A stretch of 64,000 nt of DNA from NCBI RefSeq assembly GCF_018257515.1, contig NZ_JAERJR010000005.1, forward strand, positions 175,721 to 239,720, read 5' to 3'. Every line of letters starts with the position of its first letter. Position 1 is the stretch's first letter. The position numbers and the translations under genes are program-made. This document shows positions 8,958 to 17,583 of this stretch, piece by piece. This DNA comes from Tatumella sp. JGM118 (GTDB lineage Bacteria > Pseudomonadota > Gammaproteobacteria > Enterobacterales > Enterobacteriaceae). A model generated the notes under the pieces. That model was not told the origin of the DNA and ran no database searches. It saw only the letters and a list, made by a program, of their open reading frames with translations.

Positions 8958-11867
8958 TCAGGAAACCGGAAGCGCGGTTTGTGGCAGTGATTCGGAGACC
9001 GGCCGGCGTTGTACGCTGATCATCCCGTTCTCAACGCGTACCGGCCAGCAGCGGACCCGGACGGTACTGTCATCCGGACTGATACCATCGGTTAACCGCA
9101 GTCGTTTTTTGTATAACGGCGAAATCACCAGCGGGATACCGTCATCGTCGCCAAGAATGCCGCGGGCCAGCACATTTGCCCCGCTGCCTGGCTCAAGATT
9201 ATCCAGTGCATACACTTCCGGTTGTTCTTCCCCCAGACGGAAAACCGCAATCTGCTGGCGGCCCAGACGTGCTGCCCTCCCGGTATCCGGCGGAATATCG
9301 TCAAGCCGCCCGACGGTGACCCATTCATCTGCCGGCTCTTCGCTTATCGCTAACCCTGGCTTTTCTGAAGGTGCCGCCGGGCGCATCTGTCCACGCTCCG
9401 GCACCATCACCACCGCTTCGTCCGGCTGATCACTGTTAATAAAGGCACGGAACAGTTGCCGTGACCGGGGATCGTCGAGAGTGGTCTGCCACTCGCACTG
9501 GTAGGTGTCGACAATCTGCTGCATTTCCTGGTCCAGCGTGTCCGCCAGGCCCAGACTGTCGTCAAGGATGACCTGACGCAGATAGGCCACCCCGCCGTCC
9601 AGATTATCCAGCCAGTTGCTGGTCCGCTGCAGGCGATCGGCCGTGCGCAGATAAAACATCAGGGTCCGGTCAATCACGCGGATCAACGTGTCAGTGTCCA
9701 GGTCGGAAGCAAAGAGATCGGCATGCCGGGGTTTCATTCCGCCATTGCCGCAGACATAGAGATTCCAGCCTTTATCGGTAGCAATCACTCCGATATCTTT
9801 TCCCTGCGCCTCCGCACACTCCCGGGTACACCCGGAAACGGCCATTTTTATTTTGTGGGGCGAACGCAAGCCCTTGTAGCGATTCTCCAGCCGGATGGCG
9901 AGCGCGGTGGAATCCTGTACGCCATAACGGCACCAGGTCGATCCGACGCAGGATTTGACGGTACGCAGAGACTTACCGTAGGCATGACCGGTCTCAAATC
10001 CGGCTTCCAGCAATTCCTGCCAGATAGCAGGCAGTTGCTCAAGACGCGCACCGAACAGATCAACGCGCTGTCCGCCGGTAATTTTGGTGTACAGGTTATA
10101 GCGCCGGGCCACCTGACCGAGGGTGATTAATCCTTCCGGGGTAATTTCACCGGCCGGTATGCGCGGTACGACGGAATAGGTGCCGTCTTTCTGGATATTC
10201 CCCAGGAAACGGTCATTGGTATCCTGCAGCGACACATGCTGCGGCTGTAAGACATAGTCATTCCAGCAGGAGGCCAGCAGCGAACCCGCCAGAGGCCGGC
10301 AAATCTCACACCCCCGTCCGTGCCCGTATTGCCGGATCAGCGCATCAAAAGTGCGGATATTATTGACCCGGATCAGGTGATAGAGTTCCTGGCGCGACCA
10401 GGCAAAGTGGCTACAGATATCCTTCTTAACTTCCACACCCAGGGCTTCCAGTTCATGTTCCATCACCTGCTTCAGTAAAGGAACACAGCCACCACACCCA
10501 GTGCCGGCCCGGGTACAGCTTTTCAGCGCGTTCATATCGGTGCATCCGCCACGGACAGCGTCAGAAATATCGCCTTTAGAGACATTGTGGCAGGAACAAA
10601 TCTGTGCACTTTCCGGCAATAATGCCACGCCGACACCCGCCGGCGCTCCGCCTTCCGATACCGGTAAAATCAGACTTTCCGGATTCGCCGGCAGAGGGAT
10701 GGCATTCAGCATCCGCTGTAATAAATCGCTATAATCTGAACTGTCGCCGACCAGTACCGCACCCAGCAATGTTTTGCCGTCTTCAGAGACCACAATTTTC
10801 TTATAAATCCGCGCCGGACCATCAATCCACTGATAACTCTGGCTCCCCGGCGTCGCTCCATGGGCATCACCGACAGAGGCAACCTCCACACCTAACAGTT
10901 TCAGTTTGGTACTCATATCCGCGCCGGTAAAGGCTGTGGCTTTCTCTGCCAGCCGGTCGGCCAGACAACGAGCCATCTGATATCCTGGCGCGACCAGACC
11001 AAAAATTTTACCCTGCCAGAGAGCACACTCACCAATGGCCGAAACCGACGGGTCTGAGGTCAGACAGTAATCGTCAATGATGATGCCGCCACGGGGACCT
11101 TTTTCCAGTCCCGCACTCGCGGCAAGCTCATCACGCGGACGGATCCCCGCAGAAAACAGCACCAGGTCGGTTTCCAGCTCGGTGCCATCGGTAAAACAGA
11201 GTTTATGTTGCAACTGCTCACCGTCGGTAATTTCGACGGTCTGCCGGGCGGTATGTACCCGGACGCCCAGGGCAGCAATTTTCTTCTGCAACATTGAGGC
11301 ACCGTCATCATCCAACTGTACCGCCATCAGGCGCGGTGAAAACTCAACCACGTGGGTTTCCAGACCGGATTGTAATAACGCATTGGCGGCTTCCAGTCCC
11401 AGCAGTCCGCCACCGATCACGACCCCGACCGTCGACCGGCTCGCCTGACGGCTGATGGCATCCAGGTCGCTGAGCGTGCGATAGACCAGACAACCGGGCC
11501 GGTCATGACCCGGGATGGGGGGAACAAAGGCATAAGAACCTGTCGCCAGGACCAGTTGATCGTAGTGAAGGCTATTTCCGGCAGCATCCGTCACGGTTTT
11601 TTCCTGCAGATCGATAGCCGTTATCTGGTGACCTGTGCGTAATTCAATGCCGGTGCGGGTGAAAAAGCCCTCTTCTGCCAGAGACAATGACCCGGCAGTA
11701 CGACCGGAAAAATACTCCGACAGGTGGACGCGATCATAGGCCGGGTATTCTTCTTCCCCGAACACAATAATCTGATACTGAGTATGCAATTGACGCTCTG
11801 CCAGTTGCTCCAGAAAATAGTGGCTGACCATACCATGCCCGATGACCACTAATACCGGTTGATTCAT
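8958..11867 (-). CDS. nasB: Assimilatory nitrite reductase, NirB-NirD fusion
   Basis: 969 aa, reducing nitrite to ammonium with NAD(P)H in the cytoplasm. Domain order: FAD/NAD oxidoreductase (about 1-400, with VVIGGGLLGLEAA), a BFD-like [2Fe-2S] domain (CSCHNVSKGDIS, then GTGCGGC), and the sirohaem/[4Fe-4S] core. The core cysteines lie in CVGSTWCRYG (near 639) and SGCTRECAEAQGKD. A C-terminal NirD-like Rieske-fold domain begins at about 855 (VGRLDDIPPDTGRAA, then SPLYKKRLRLTDG) and lacks the Rieske cysteine/histidine ligands, as in NirD. One-piece NirBD resembles Klebsiella NasB. 54 nt downstream of the transporter ATPase gene, same strand. Confidence 0.94.
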   Translation of the reverse strand: MNQPVLVVIGHGMVSHYFLEQLAERQLHTQYQIIVFGEEEYPAYDRVHLSEYFSGRTAGSLSLAEEGFFTRTGIELRTGHQITAIDLQEKTVTDAAGNSLHYDQLVLATGSYAFVPPIPGHDRPGCLVYRTLSDLDAISRQASRSTVGVVIGGGLLGLEAANALLQSGLETHVVEFSPRLMAVQLDDDGASMLQKKIAALGVRVHTARQTVEITDGEQLQHKLCFTDGTELETDLVLFSAGIRPRDELAASAGLEKGPRGGIIIDDYCLTSDPSVSAIGECALWQGKIFGLVAPGYQMARCLADRLAEKATAFTGADMSTKLKLLGVEVASVGDAHGATPGSQSYQWIDGPARIYKKIVVSEDGKTLLGAVLVGDSSDYSDLLQRMLNAIPLPANPESLILPVSEGGAPAGVGVALLPESAQICSCHNVSKGDISDAVRGGCTDMNALKSCTRAGTGCGGCVPLLKQVMEHELEALGVEVKKDICSHFAWSRQELYHLIRVNNIRTFDALIRQYGHGRGCEICRPLAGSLLASCWNDYVLQPQHVSLQDTNDRFLGNIQKDGTYSVVPRIPAGEITPEGLITLGQVARRYNLYTKITGGQRVDLFGARLEQLPAIWQELLEAGFETGHAYGKSLRTVKSCVGSTWCRYGVQDSTALAIRLENRYKGLRSPHKIKMAVSGCTRECAEAQGKDIGVIATDKGWNLYVCGNGGMKPRHADLFASDLDTDTLIRVIDRTLMFYLRTADRLQRTSNWLDNLDGGVAYLRQVILDDSLGLADTLDQEMQQIVDTYQCEWQTTLDDPRSRQLFRAFINSDQPDEAVVMVPERGQMRPAAPSEKPGLAISEEPADEWVTVGRLDDIPPDTGRAARLGRQQIAVFRLGEEQPEVYALDNLEPGSGANVLARGILGDDDGIPLVISPLYKKRLRLTDGISPDDSTVRVRCWPVRVENGMISVQRRPVSESLPQTALPVS

Positions 11868-11921
11868 AACCCTACTCCCACAGCGACAGGCTGTTGCTTG
11901 ACACGGTTTACTGCCTGGAAC

Positions 11922-12716
11922 TCAGGCAGCCTTAGGTTGTTTTTCATACAGGAATTGCAACACCTGCTGGCGGTATTGCTGATACCGGGGGTCGTTCGCC
12001 AGTGACACCCGGGAACGGGGCCGCTCCAGATCAACCGTCATGACTTCCCCGACCGTCGCGGCAGGACCGTTGGTCATCATAAATACCCGATCGGACAGCA
12101 GAACGGCTTCATCAACATCGTGCGTAATCAGCACAATGGTGGTACGCAGTTGCCGCTGAATATCCATCACAGCATCCTGCAGATGGGCACGCGTCAGTGC
12201 ATCCAGTGCACCGAAAGGTTCATCCATCAGTAATACTGAAGGTTTCATCGCCAGGGCCCGGGCAATCCCGACCCGTTGCTTCATCCCCCCTGAGATTTCA
12301 TCCGGCCGTTTGTCTGCCGCATGATCCATATGAACCAGCCGCAAATTATGGAGGATCCATGCTTTCATTTCGGCTTTACTCATCTGCCCACGAAAGACCT
12401 GTTGCACGGCCAACGCAACATTCTCGTAGGCAGTCAGCCAGGGCAGTAATGAATGGTTCTGGAAGACCACAGCCCGTTCCGGGCCAGGCCCTTCTATTTC
12501 GCGGTTATGACAGAGCAGCCCTCCCAGCGTGGGAAAGGTCAGGCCGGCAATCAGGTTGAGTAACGTCGATTTACCGCAACCTGAATGACCGATCAGACTG
12601 ACACACTCGCCGGCGGCGATATCAAAACTCACATTATCCAGTGCCAGAAAATCACCGCTGGCGGTTGAAAACTGCTGGCTGACTTGCTGGACCTGAATGA
12701 TCGGATTAGCAGGCAT
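11922..12716 (-). CDS. nasD: Nitrate/nitrite ABC transporter ATPase
   Basis: 264 aa from ATG 12716, chosen because AAGGAGAA lies just upstream and product MPANPIIQ starts the domain. A longer frame to 12740 would overlap the permease gene. Walker A is GHSGCGKST, the signature is ISGGMKQR, and Walker B is VLLMDEPFGALD followed by an H-loop TITHD-type sequence. It belongs to the NrtD/SsuB/TauB group of importer ATPases. It powers uptake with the permease and binding protein encoded directly upstream. Confidence 0.93.
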   Translation of the reverse strand: MPANPIIQVQQVSQQFSTASGDFLALDNVSFDIAAGECVSLIGHSGCGKSTLLNLIAGLTFPTLGGLLCHNREIEGPGPERAVVFQNHSLLPWLTAYENVALAVQQVFRGQMSKAEMKAWILHNLRLVHMDHAADKRPDEISGGMKQRVGIARALAMKPSVLLMDEPFGALDALTRAHLQDAVMDIQRQLRTTIVLITHDVDEAVLLSDRVFMMTNGPAATVGEVMTVDLERPRSRVSLANDPRYQQYRQQVLQFLYEKQPKAA

Positions 12717-12726
12717 ATTCTTCTCC

Positions 12727-13620
12727 TTAACGCTTTTCATAACTGAAACGACGCGCGACCCACATCAGACACTGCTCGAGCAGTAACCCGACCAGCCCGA
12801 TAATGAAAATGGCGATGATAATGTGTTCCACATTCAGGTTGTTCCATTCGTTCCAGATCCAGAACCCAATCCCCATTCCGCCGGTCAGCATTTCGGCGGC
12901 GACAATGACCAGCCAGGCAATGCCGATAGAGAGGCGCATCCCCGTCAGGATGTTCGGTAACACCGCCGGAAATAAAATTTTGCGCATGACCGTCAGTTCA
13001 GAAAGCCGCAGGACCCTGGCAACGTTCAGATAGTCATCCGGGATCATCCGGACACCTTCGGCGGTATTCAGGATCATCGGCCAGACCGAACAGATGAAAA
13101 TGGTCCAGTAAGACGCCGGGTCAGCACGCTGAAAAATCAGTAAACCGATAGGCAGCCAGGCCAGCGGACTGACAGGGCGTAACAGTGAAATGACCGGATT
13201 TAACATGTCAGCGATAAAGCGAAAACGGCCGATCAGAAACCCGACCGGGATCCCCACCAGCGCCGCAAGACCAAACCCGATCGCCACGCGTTTTAACGAT
13301 GCCAGCACATTCCAGCCGATCCCCTGGTCATTCGGTCCGGCGATGTAAAAGGGGTGTGCGAAGACCGGTATCGCGGCCTGCCAGGTCTGCCAGGGAGTCG
13401 GAAAATCATGACTGTTCAATGCGACGACTTGCCAGCCACAGAGCAACAATAGAATCCCCAGGGCCCCGGCAAACAGACGCCTGAAGAGGCGGGCGGCCAC
13501 CGGAAGACGGCCACGGGGGCGCGTCAGCACCGGAGTGATGCTTTCAGAGACGGCGGTCGCTGGCAGCGCAGCAACGCCCGGGGGCACTTCAGCCTGATGT
13601 TTCATCGTTGCCTCACTCAT
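12727..13620 (-). CDS. nasE: Nitrate/nitrite ABC transporter permease
   Basis: 297 aa inner-membrane protein of the NrtB/SsuC type. It has a hydrophilic N-terminus, about six hydrophobic segments, and the EAA loop region (LKRVAIGFGLAALVGIPVG, with the coupling segment RVLRLSELTVMRKILFPAVL). The start overlaps the binding-protein stop by four bases (13617-13620), indicating translational coupling. The three transporter genes together should import nitrate and nitrite. Confidence 0.93.
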   Translation of the reverse strand: MSEATMKHQAEVPPGVAALPATAVSESITPVLTRPRGRLPVAARLFRRLFAGALGILLLLCGWQVVALNSHDFPTPWQTWQAAIPVFAHPFYIAGPNDQGIGWNVLASLKRVAIGFGLAALVGIPVGFLIGRFRFIADMLNPVISLLRPVSPLAWLPIGLLIFQRADPASYWTIFICSVWPMILNTAEGVRMIPDDYLNVARVLRLSELTVMRKILFPAVLPNILTGMRLSIGIAWLVIVAAEMLTGGMGIGFWIWNEWNNLNVEHIIIAIFIIGLVGLLLEQCLMWVARRFSYEKR

Positions 13621-14876
13621 TGTTTAACACTAAAGCTATTGAGATAACCGACAGGATCGCTCCCGTCCCAGCGTTTTCCGTCCATCAGTACGCTGCTGCG
13701 CATATCACTGGCGGGTAACGGCACATTTCCGGCCGCAGCCGCAGCCTGTTTGTAGATATCGATACGATTGATTTGTCGTGCAACGGCAAGATAATCAGGA
13801 TCGGTTTTCAGGAGTCCCCAGCGACGGTGTTGCGTCAGGAACCACATGCCGTCGGACAGCCACGGATAGCTGACTTCCCCGTCACGATAGAAACGCATGG
13901 CATGTGCATCCTGCCAGCGCTGCCCGAGGCCGTTTTCATACTGACCCAGCATGCGTCCGGTAATGATATTCACATTGGTATTGATCACCGCCCGTCCGGC
14001 AATGACCCGGGCCGTTTCGCGCCGGTTATCGTCACTGGCATCTATCCAGCGGGCTGCCTCCAGGATAGCCGCGGTAAGCGCCCGGGCAGTATGAGGATGG
14101 GCATTGACCCAATCGGCGCGGGTGCCCAGTATTTTTTCCGGATGATCGGGCCAGATATGCTGAGAGGTGGCAGCAGTAAAACCAATATTTTCACTGATGG
14201 CGCGCTGGTTCCAGGGTTCACCGACACAGCAGCCCTGCATATTGCCAATCTTCATATTGACGACCATTTGCGGTGGCGGAACGACCAGACTACGGATTTT
14301 CTGTAACGGATGGATCCCGGCACTCGCCAGCCAGTAATAGAGCCACATTGCATGGTTACCGGTGGGAAATGTCTGGGCAAAGGTGTAAGTGCCTGGCGGG
14401 CGGGTAGTCATGTGCCGCTGCAGTGCAGTTAGATCAGTAATGCCGGCATCCCGCAACTGATTCGACAGGGTGATCCCCTGACCATTCTGGTTCAGCGTCA
14501 TCAGGCAAGCCATCGGGGTAGCGGGCCCGGCCAGGCCCATATGCAAACCGTATAACTCACCATACAGAATATGGGCAGCATCCAGCTCACCGGACAGGAT
14601 TTTGTCCCGGACGGTGGCCCAGCTGGCCTGCTTCTCCGGCACAATCCGGATACCATATTTTTTATCGAACCCTTTTGCCGCAGCCATCACTACAGATGCA
14701 CAATCGGTCAGGGGGATAAAACCGACCCGAAGCGTAGTTAATTCCGGCGCGTCGGACCCCGCCGCATAGACGCTGTTCATCAGTCCCGGCAACAACAGAC
14801 TGCCGGTCAGTGCTGCCGCGCCTTGTAAAAGTGCCCGGCGGGAGAATGCTCTGTCTGGTTTTGGCTGCTGGCTCAT
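13617..14876 (-). CDS. nasF: Nitrate/nitrite ABC transporter binding protein, Tat-exported
   Basis: 419 aa, NrtA/NasF family. The N-terminus carries a twin-arginine signal (SRRALLQGAA followed by a hydrophobic stretch ending VYA), then the binding domain (LTTLRVGFIPLTDCASVVMA, and CCVGEPWNQRA late in the first half). The protein binds nitrate or nitrite in the periplasm. It is the first structural gene of the nas operon, 35 nt behind an intrinsic terminator in its leader, so its expression should depend on antitermination by NasR. Confidence 0.94.
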   Translation of the reverse strand: MSQQPKPDRAFSRRALLQGAAALTGSLLLPGLMNSVYAAGSDAPELTTLRVGFIPLTDCASVVMAAAKGFDKKYGIRIVPEKQASWATVRDKILSGELDAAHILYGELYGLHMGLAGPATPMACLMTLNQNGQGITLSNQLRDAGITDLTALQRHMTTRPPGTYTFAQTFPTGNHAMWLYYWLASAGIHPLQKIRSLVVPPPQMVVNMKIGNMQGCCVGEPWNQRAISENIGFTAATSQHIWPDHPEKILGTRADWVNAHPHTARALTAAILEAARWIDASDDNRRETARVIAGRAVINTNVNIITGRMLGQYENGLGQRWQDAHAMRFYRDGEVSYPWLSDGMWFLTQHRRWGLLKTDPDYLAVARQINRIDIYKQAAAAAGNVPLPASDMRSSVLMDGKRWDGSDPVGYLNSFSVKQ

Positions 14877-14910
14877 TCACACCCCTTTCAGTCTCCGGCG
14901 ATTTCCGGGC

Positions 14911-14956
14911 AAAAAAAAACGCCCACCCCTGCGTTATAAATACGCAGTGATGGACG
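14911..14956 (-). terminator. Intrinsic leader terminator (NasR-controlled attenuator)
   Basis: On the minus strand CGTCCATC pairs with GGTGGGCG (two or three G-U pairs) around an inner stem CTGCGT/ACGCAG, followed by nine T residues (A-run 14911-14919 on plus). It sits between the sigma-54 promoter and nasF, where Klebsiella has the factor-independent terminator that NasR overcomes when nitrate or nitrite is present. Upstream leader bases can pair differently (GTTGTC with GACAAT), a possible competing fold. Confidence 0.85.
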
Positions 14957-15029
14957 CCATTGTCCTGAACCTGAGCTGACAACCGCCGTTGGCCGGAAGC
15001 ACAGGTTAAATGTTTTTCACTACTTAAGA

Positions 15030-15045
15030 AGCAATCGCCGTGCCA
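15030..15045 (-). promoter_or_regulatory. Sigma-54 promoter of the nas operon
   Basis: Minus-strand TGGCACGGCGATTGCT matches the -24/-12 consensus TGGCACG-N4-TTGCW in every conserved position, with ten bases between GG and GC. Predicted transcription start is near 15019, giving a leader of about 143 nt that contains the terminator at 14911-14956. Same architecture as Klebsiella nasF. Confidence 0.9.
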
Positions 15046-15210
15046 GTCCTGCAGCTGCTTTACATTTCCGTGAAGTGCATCGTATAAAACCTTTCTGTTA
15101 TCAGGGAATAACATTCCGTAGCGGCAGATCACCCACGGCTAACAGGCCGTGTCGCAAATGCCCCCATCGGAATGAGCACGGGTGAACTGCACCGGAAGTG
15201 CTCAATACAC

Positions 15211-15225
15211 GCACCTTAAGTGTGC
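15211..15225. promoter_or_regulatory. NtrC-like binding site
   Basis: GCAC-N7-GTGC (15211-15214 and 15222-15225), the conserved core spacing of NtrC dyads, lies about 200 bp upstream of the predicted sigma-54 start. A second, imperfect element (TGCACC with GTGC, 15189-15200) is adjacent. Position and spacing fit an enhancer for nitrogen-limitation activation. Confidence 0.6.
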
Positions 15226-15231
15226 AGACTG

Positions 15232-16533
15232 TCATTCCCCGTGAGAACCGAAGGCACCGGCGACTGATAAAATGGCTGTCGCGATTTCGGCCATTTTTTT
15301 ATTCTGATCCATCGCCATCTGGCGCAGGGTCTTATACGCTTCATCTTCAGAGAGTTGACGATACTGCATCAATAATTTCTTCGCGCTATCGATGGTTTTA
15401 CGCTGATGAAGAGTCTCTCGCAGGTCCGAAAGTTCCTGTGCCTGAGCCTCCATACGCCGGGACTGTTGCCGGAGCAAGGACAGCAGCGATTGTCCCAGTT
15501 GTGGCTGGATCCCTTCGCTGTTTAACCAGCCGGCACGCTGGGGGGGTAGTTTGCCGGTGGCCGGGTCTCCCATAAAGACAGAAAATCCGCTGTCCCCGTG
15601 CGAGACGGCCTCTCTCAGACTCTCAATATCCGCCTGTTGCTCATGGCAGGCTTGTTCGGTCGCCGTGATACGTTCCTGACATAATTGCATCAGGGTTTGC
15701 TGTAACCGGTCTTCCTGTCGTTTCATTTCATCAATACGTTGAGTGGCCAACATAAACCAGTGCTGGCTGCTGCCTGGCGTACCTGTGGCCGCCGCCCGGG
15801 TGCAGGCGAGACGACGCAGGCGTTCAAACTCGCTGTCGGTGATTATTGCTGACCAGTATTGATTATTTTTCGGGTCGCTGAAGGCGGTGAACGTTTCAAA
15901 GCACTGCTCCTGACGTTCAATCAGATCGATCATCGTATCCGCATAATGCCCACCGTTCTCCCCGGGAACCTGTGCACTGAACACCCGCACACCGATAGCC
16001 CGCTCCTGACCGGCAAGTTCTTTCCCCTGCATAAAACTGAACAGGGCAATCAGAGCACGGGAAATGACCGGGTCCGCAGACGTATCTGACACGGCAAATA
16101 CCAGTGATAATAAATGGCGGATAGTGTCATTAAAAATTTCTACCGCATTAACCAAAGGGAGACTTCGCCCGGCGATCTTCCTGCGGACTTCCGGTAATAC
16201 GCTCAGCGCATAAACCACCCTGGCCGCACAACTCAATAAACGGCTCGCCTGTGATTTTGCCGGCGTTAATGCCCCCGGCTGTTCAAGGTATGCTAATAAT
16301 CTCCGCTGTGAACTCAGAGAGTCCTGCTCTCGCTGACGTAACTCTTCTGCCGTCTGCTGTCCTTCATTACACAAATAAAGATTAACCGCACCGCGCTCAC
16401 GCTGCAGATGATGAATTAACACGCTCAGTTTTCCGGTCAGTTCACCGCTTTCCAGTAAATCCCGCAGACCCGCTAACTCACATTGCCGGGATGCCAGCAG
16501 AAAACGGATCGTCATGGTCTCTTCAGACACCAT
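15232..16533 (-). CDS. nasR: Nitrate-responsive antiterminator NasR (NIT-ANTAR)
   Basis: 433 aa from ATG 16533 (GGGGGT just upstream). An ATG at 16515 is possible, and the frame further upstream runs into an IS remnant and is not used. The N-terminal two-thirds resembles the all-helical NIT nitrate/nitrite sensor domain (LIHHLQRERGAVNLYL). The C-terminus has an ANTAR RNA-binding domain (KTIDSAKKLLMQYRQLSEDE, then AYKTLRQMAM). NasR binds leader RNA of the nas operon and prevents termination when nitrate or nitrite is present. It is immediately upstream of the promoter/leader it should control. An IS3 fragment sits 87 bp before the start, so its own promoter may have been altered. Confidence 0.9.
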   Translation of the reverse strand: MVSEETMTIRFLLASRQCELAGLRDLLESGELTGKLSVLIHHLQRERGAVNLYLCNEGQQTAEELRQREQDSLSSQRRLLAYLEQPGALTPAKSQASRLLSCAARVVYALSVLPEVRRKIAGRSLPLVNAVEIFNDTIRHLLSLVFAVSDTSADPVISRALIALFSFMQGKELAGQERAIGVRVFSAQVPGENGGHYADTMIDLIERQEQCFETFTAFSDPKNNQYWSAIITDSEFERLRRLACTRAAATGTPGSSQHWFMLATQRIDEMKRQEDRLQQTLMQLCQERITATEQACHEQQADIESLREAVSHGDSGFSVFMGDPATGKLPPQRAGWLNSEGIQPQLGQSLLSLLRQQSRRMEAQAQELSDLRETLHQRKTIDSAKKLLMQYRQLSEDEAYKTLRQMAMDQNKKMAEIATAILSVAGAFGSHGE

Positions 16534-16620
16534 GGTTACCCCCGTAGAAACAATATTAATGCAAACGACACGCCAGCTTTTACGCTGACAGCGACACCAG
16601 ACGCAATAAACCAGAGGTGA

Positions 16621-16974
16621 TTGGTTGATTTTATGCACGATGCTCTGGTCAGTGGCAGACGTTTCCGGACATTCAATGTGGTGGATGATTTTAACCGTGA
16701 GGCACTGGACGTAGAGATTAACCTGGATATTCCTGCTCAGCGGGCCATCAGAGTATGGGATCAAATCGTAACTACGCGTGGTTGTCCGCTGAAACTGAGG
16801 ATGGATAACGGACCGGAATTTATCTCACTGACGCTGCTACAGTGGGCTGAAGATCATGATGTACACCCAGAGTTCATTCAGTCCGGACAACCCACCCGGA
16901 ATGCTTTTATTGAACGATTTAACCGGACATACAGGGCTGAAATACTGGCAACACTAAAAATTGTCTGGAACTAA
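16621..16974 (+). pseudogene. IS3-family transposase (OrfB) remnant
   Basis: About 118 residues of an IS3-family DDE transposase core. The DFMHDALVSGRRFRTFNVVD segment, the RMDNGPEF segment with the second catalytic Asp, and AFIERFNRTYR with the catalytic Glu are all visible. A stop precedes the fragment (16618-16620) and the usual N-terminal and C-terminal parts are missing, as is OrfA. It is therefore a dead fragment. It lies at the nasR edge of the low-GC fimbrial cluster, consistent with past insertion or rearrangement there. Confidence 0.9.
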
Positions 16975-16991
16975 AACAGATCTACTTACAT

Positions 16992-17040
16992 CATGAGTCG
17001 GGGTTTATTTTAAAAACTCCGACTCATGGTTTCTTTTTTA
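16992..17040 (+). terminator. Strong hairpin between IS remnant and fimbrial operon
   Basis: CATGAGTCGG (16992-17001) pairs perfectly with CCGACTCATG (17019-17028), and T-rich sequence follows on the plus strand. It would stop plus-strand transcription and lies 22 nt after the last fimbrial stop codon on the minus strand, where it could also act without a U-tract. Confidence 0.65.
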
Positions 17041-17050
17041 AGAATTTATA

Positions 17051-17575
17051 TTATTCGTATGTCAAAGTAAACGTTGCATCTGCATTAGCTGTACCCGCCG
17101 TAACATTACTACCAGTCCCAATATAATTAGCAAAGAAATTCATAGTGACATTTCCTGAGCTGTCTACTGCATTAGCAGAAGATATCGTATTCAATGGTAA
17201 TAATTTTTTCGTGCTATCTTTTATTTCTATAGCAACATTGGTCGATGTTGAAGTAGATGATAATGCCAGATAATTACTGTTAGTGCTATCACTAGTACCT
17301 GTAAAGGTCGCAGCTACCGTATTACTATTACATCCACTTAACGAAATTGTAAATCCAACAGGTGTTGTATAATCTCCAGAACTAAAGTTCCTTGTACTCC
17401 AGGTACCTAAAGGTACTGTCATATCGGAAGATGCAGAGCTGACAGTACAACCCCATGTGATAATATTGGCAGTCCACTCTATATTCACTGTACCAATATC
17501 CCCGGACATCGATGGAACTGAATATACACTCAGACAAAGAATAAATGTAGGTAATATTTTATCTTTTAATTTCAT
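17051..17575 (-). CDS. Fimbrial subunit, minor or terminal pilin
   Basis: 174 aa from ATG 17575. The frame continues upstream into the adhesin gene but the signal peptide (MKLKDKILPTFILCLSVYS) starts here, preceded by AGGTAACT. The mature part shows the type 1 pilin pattern: an early Cys in ITWGCTVSS, a second Cys in LSGCNSN, and the C-terminal beta-strand motif DATFTLTYE nearly identical to that of the major subunit (DATFVIKYQ). Last gene of the operon, 8 nt after the adhesin. AT-rich codon use like its neighbours. Confidence 0.85.
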   Translation of the reverse strand: MKLKDKILPTFILCLSVYSVPSMSGDIGTVNIEWTANIITWGCTVSSASSDMTVPLGTWSTRNFSSGDYTTPVGFTISLSGCNSNTVAATFTGTSDSTNSNYLALSSTSTSTNVAIEIKDSTKKLLPLNTISSANAVDSSGNVTMNFFANYIGTGSNVTAGTANADATFTLTYE

Positions 17576-17583
17576 ATAGTTAC

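Noticed and set aside
14662..15132. 156-codon minus-strand frame over the nasF leader
   Set aside because: Overlaps the start of nasF in another frame and covers the promoter and terminator, which explain the region better.
16534..16764. 77-residue N-terminal extension of nasR
   Set aside because: The extension lies opposite the IS3 fragment, lacks similarity to the NIT domain, and a good ribosome site precedes ATG 16533.
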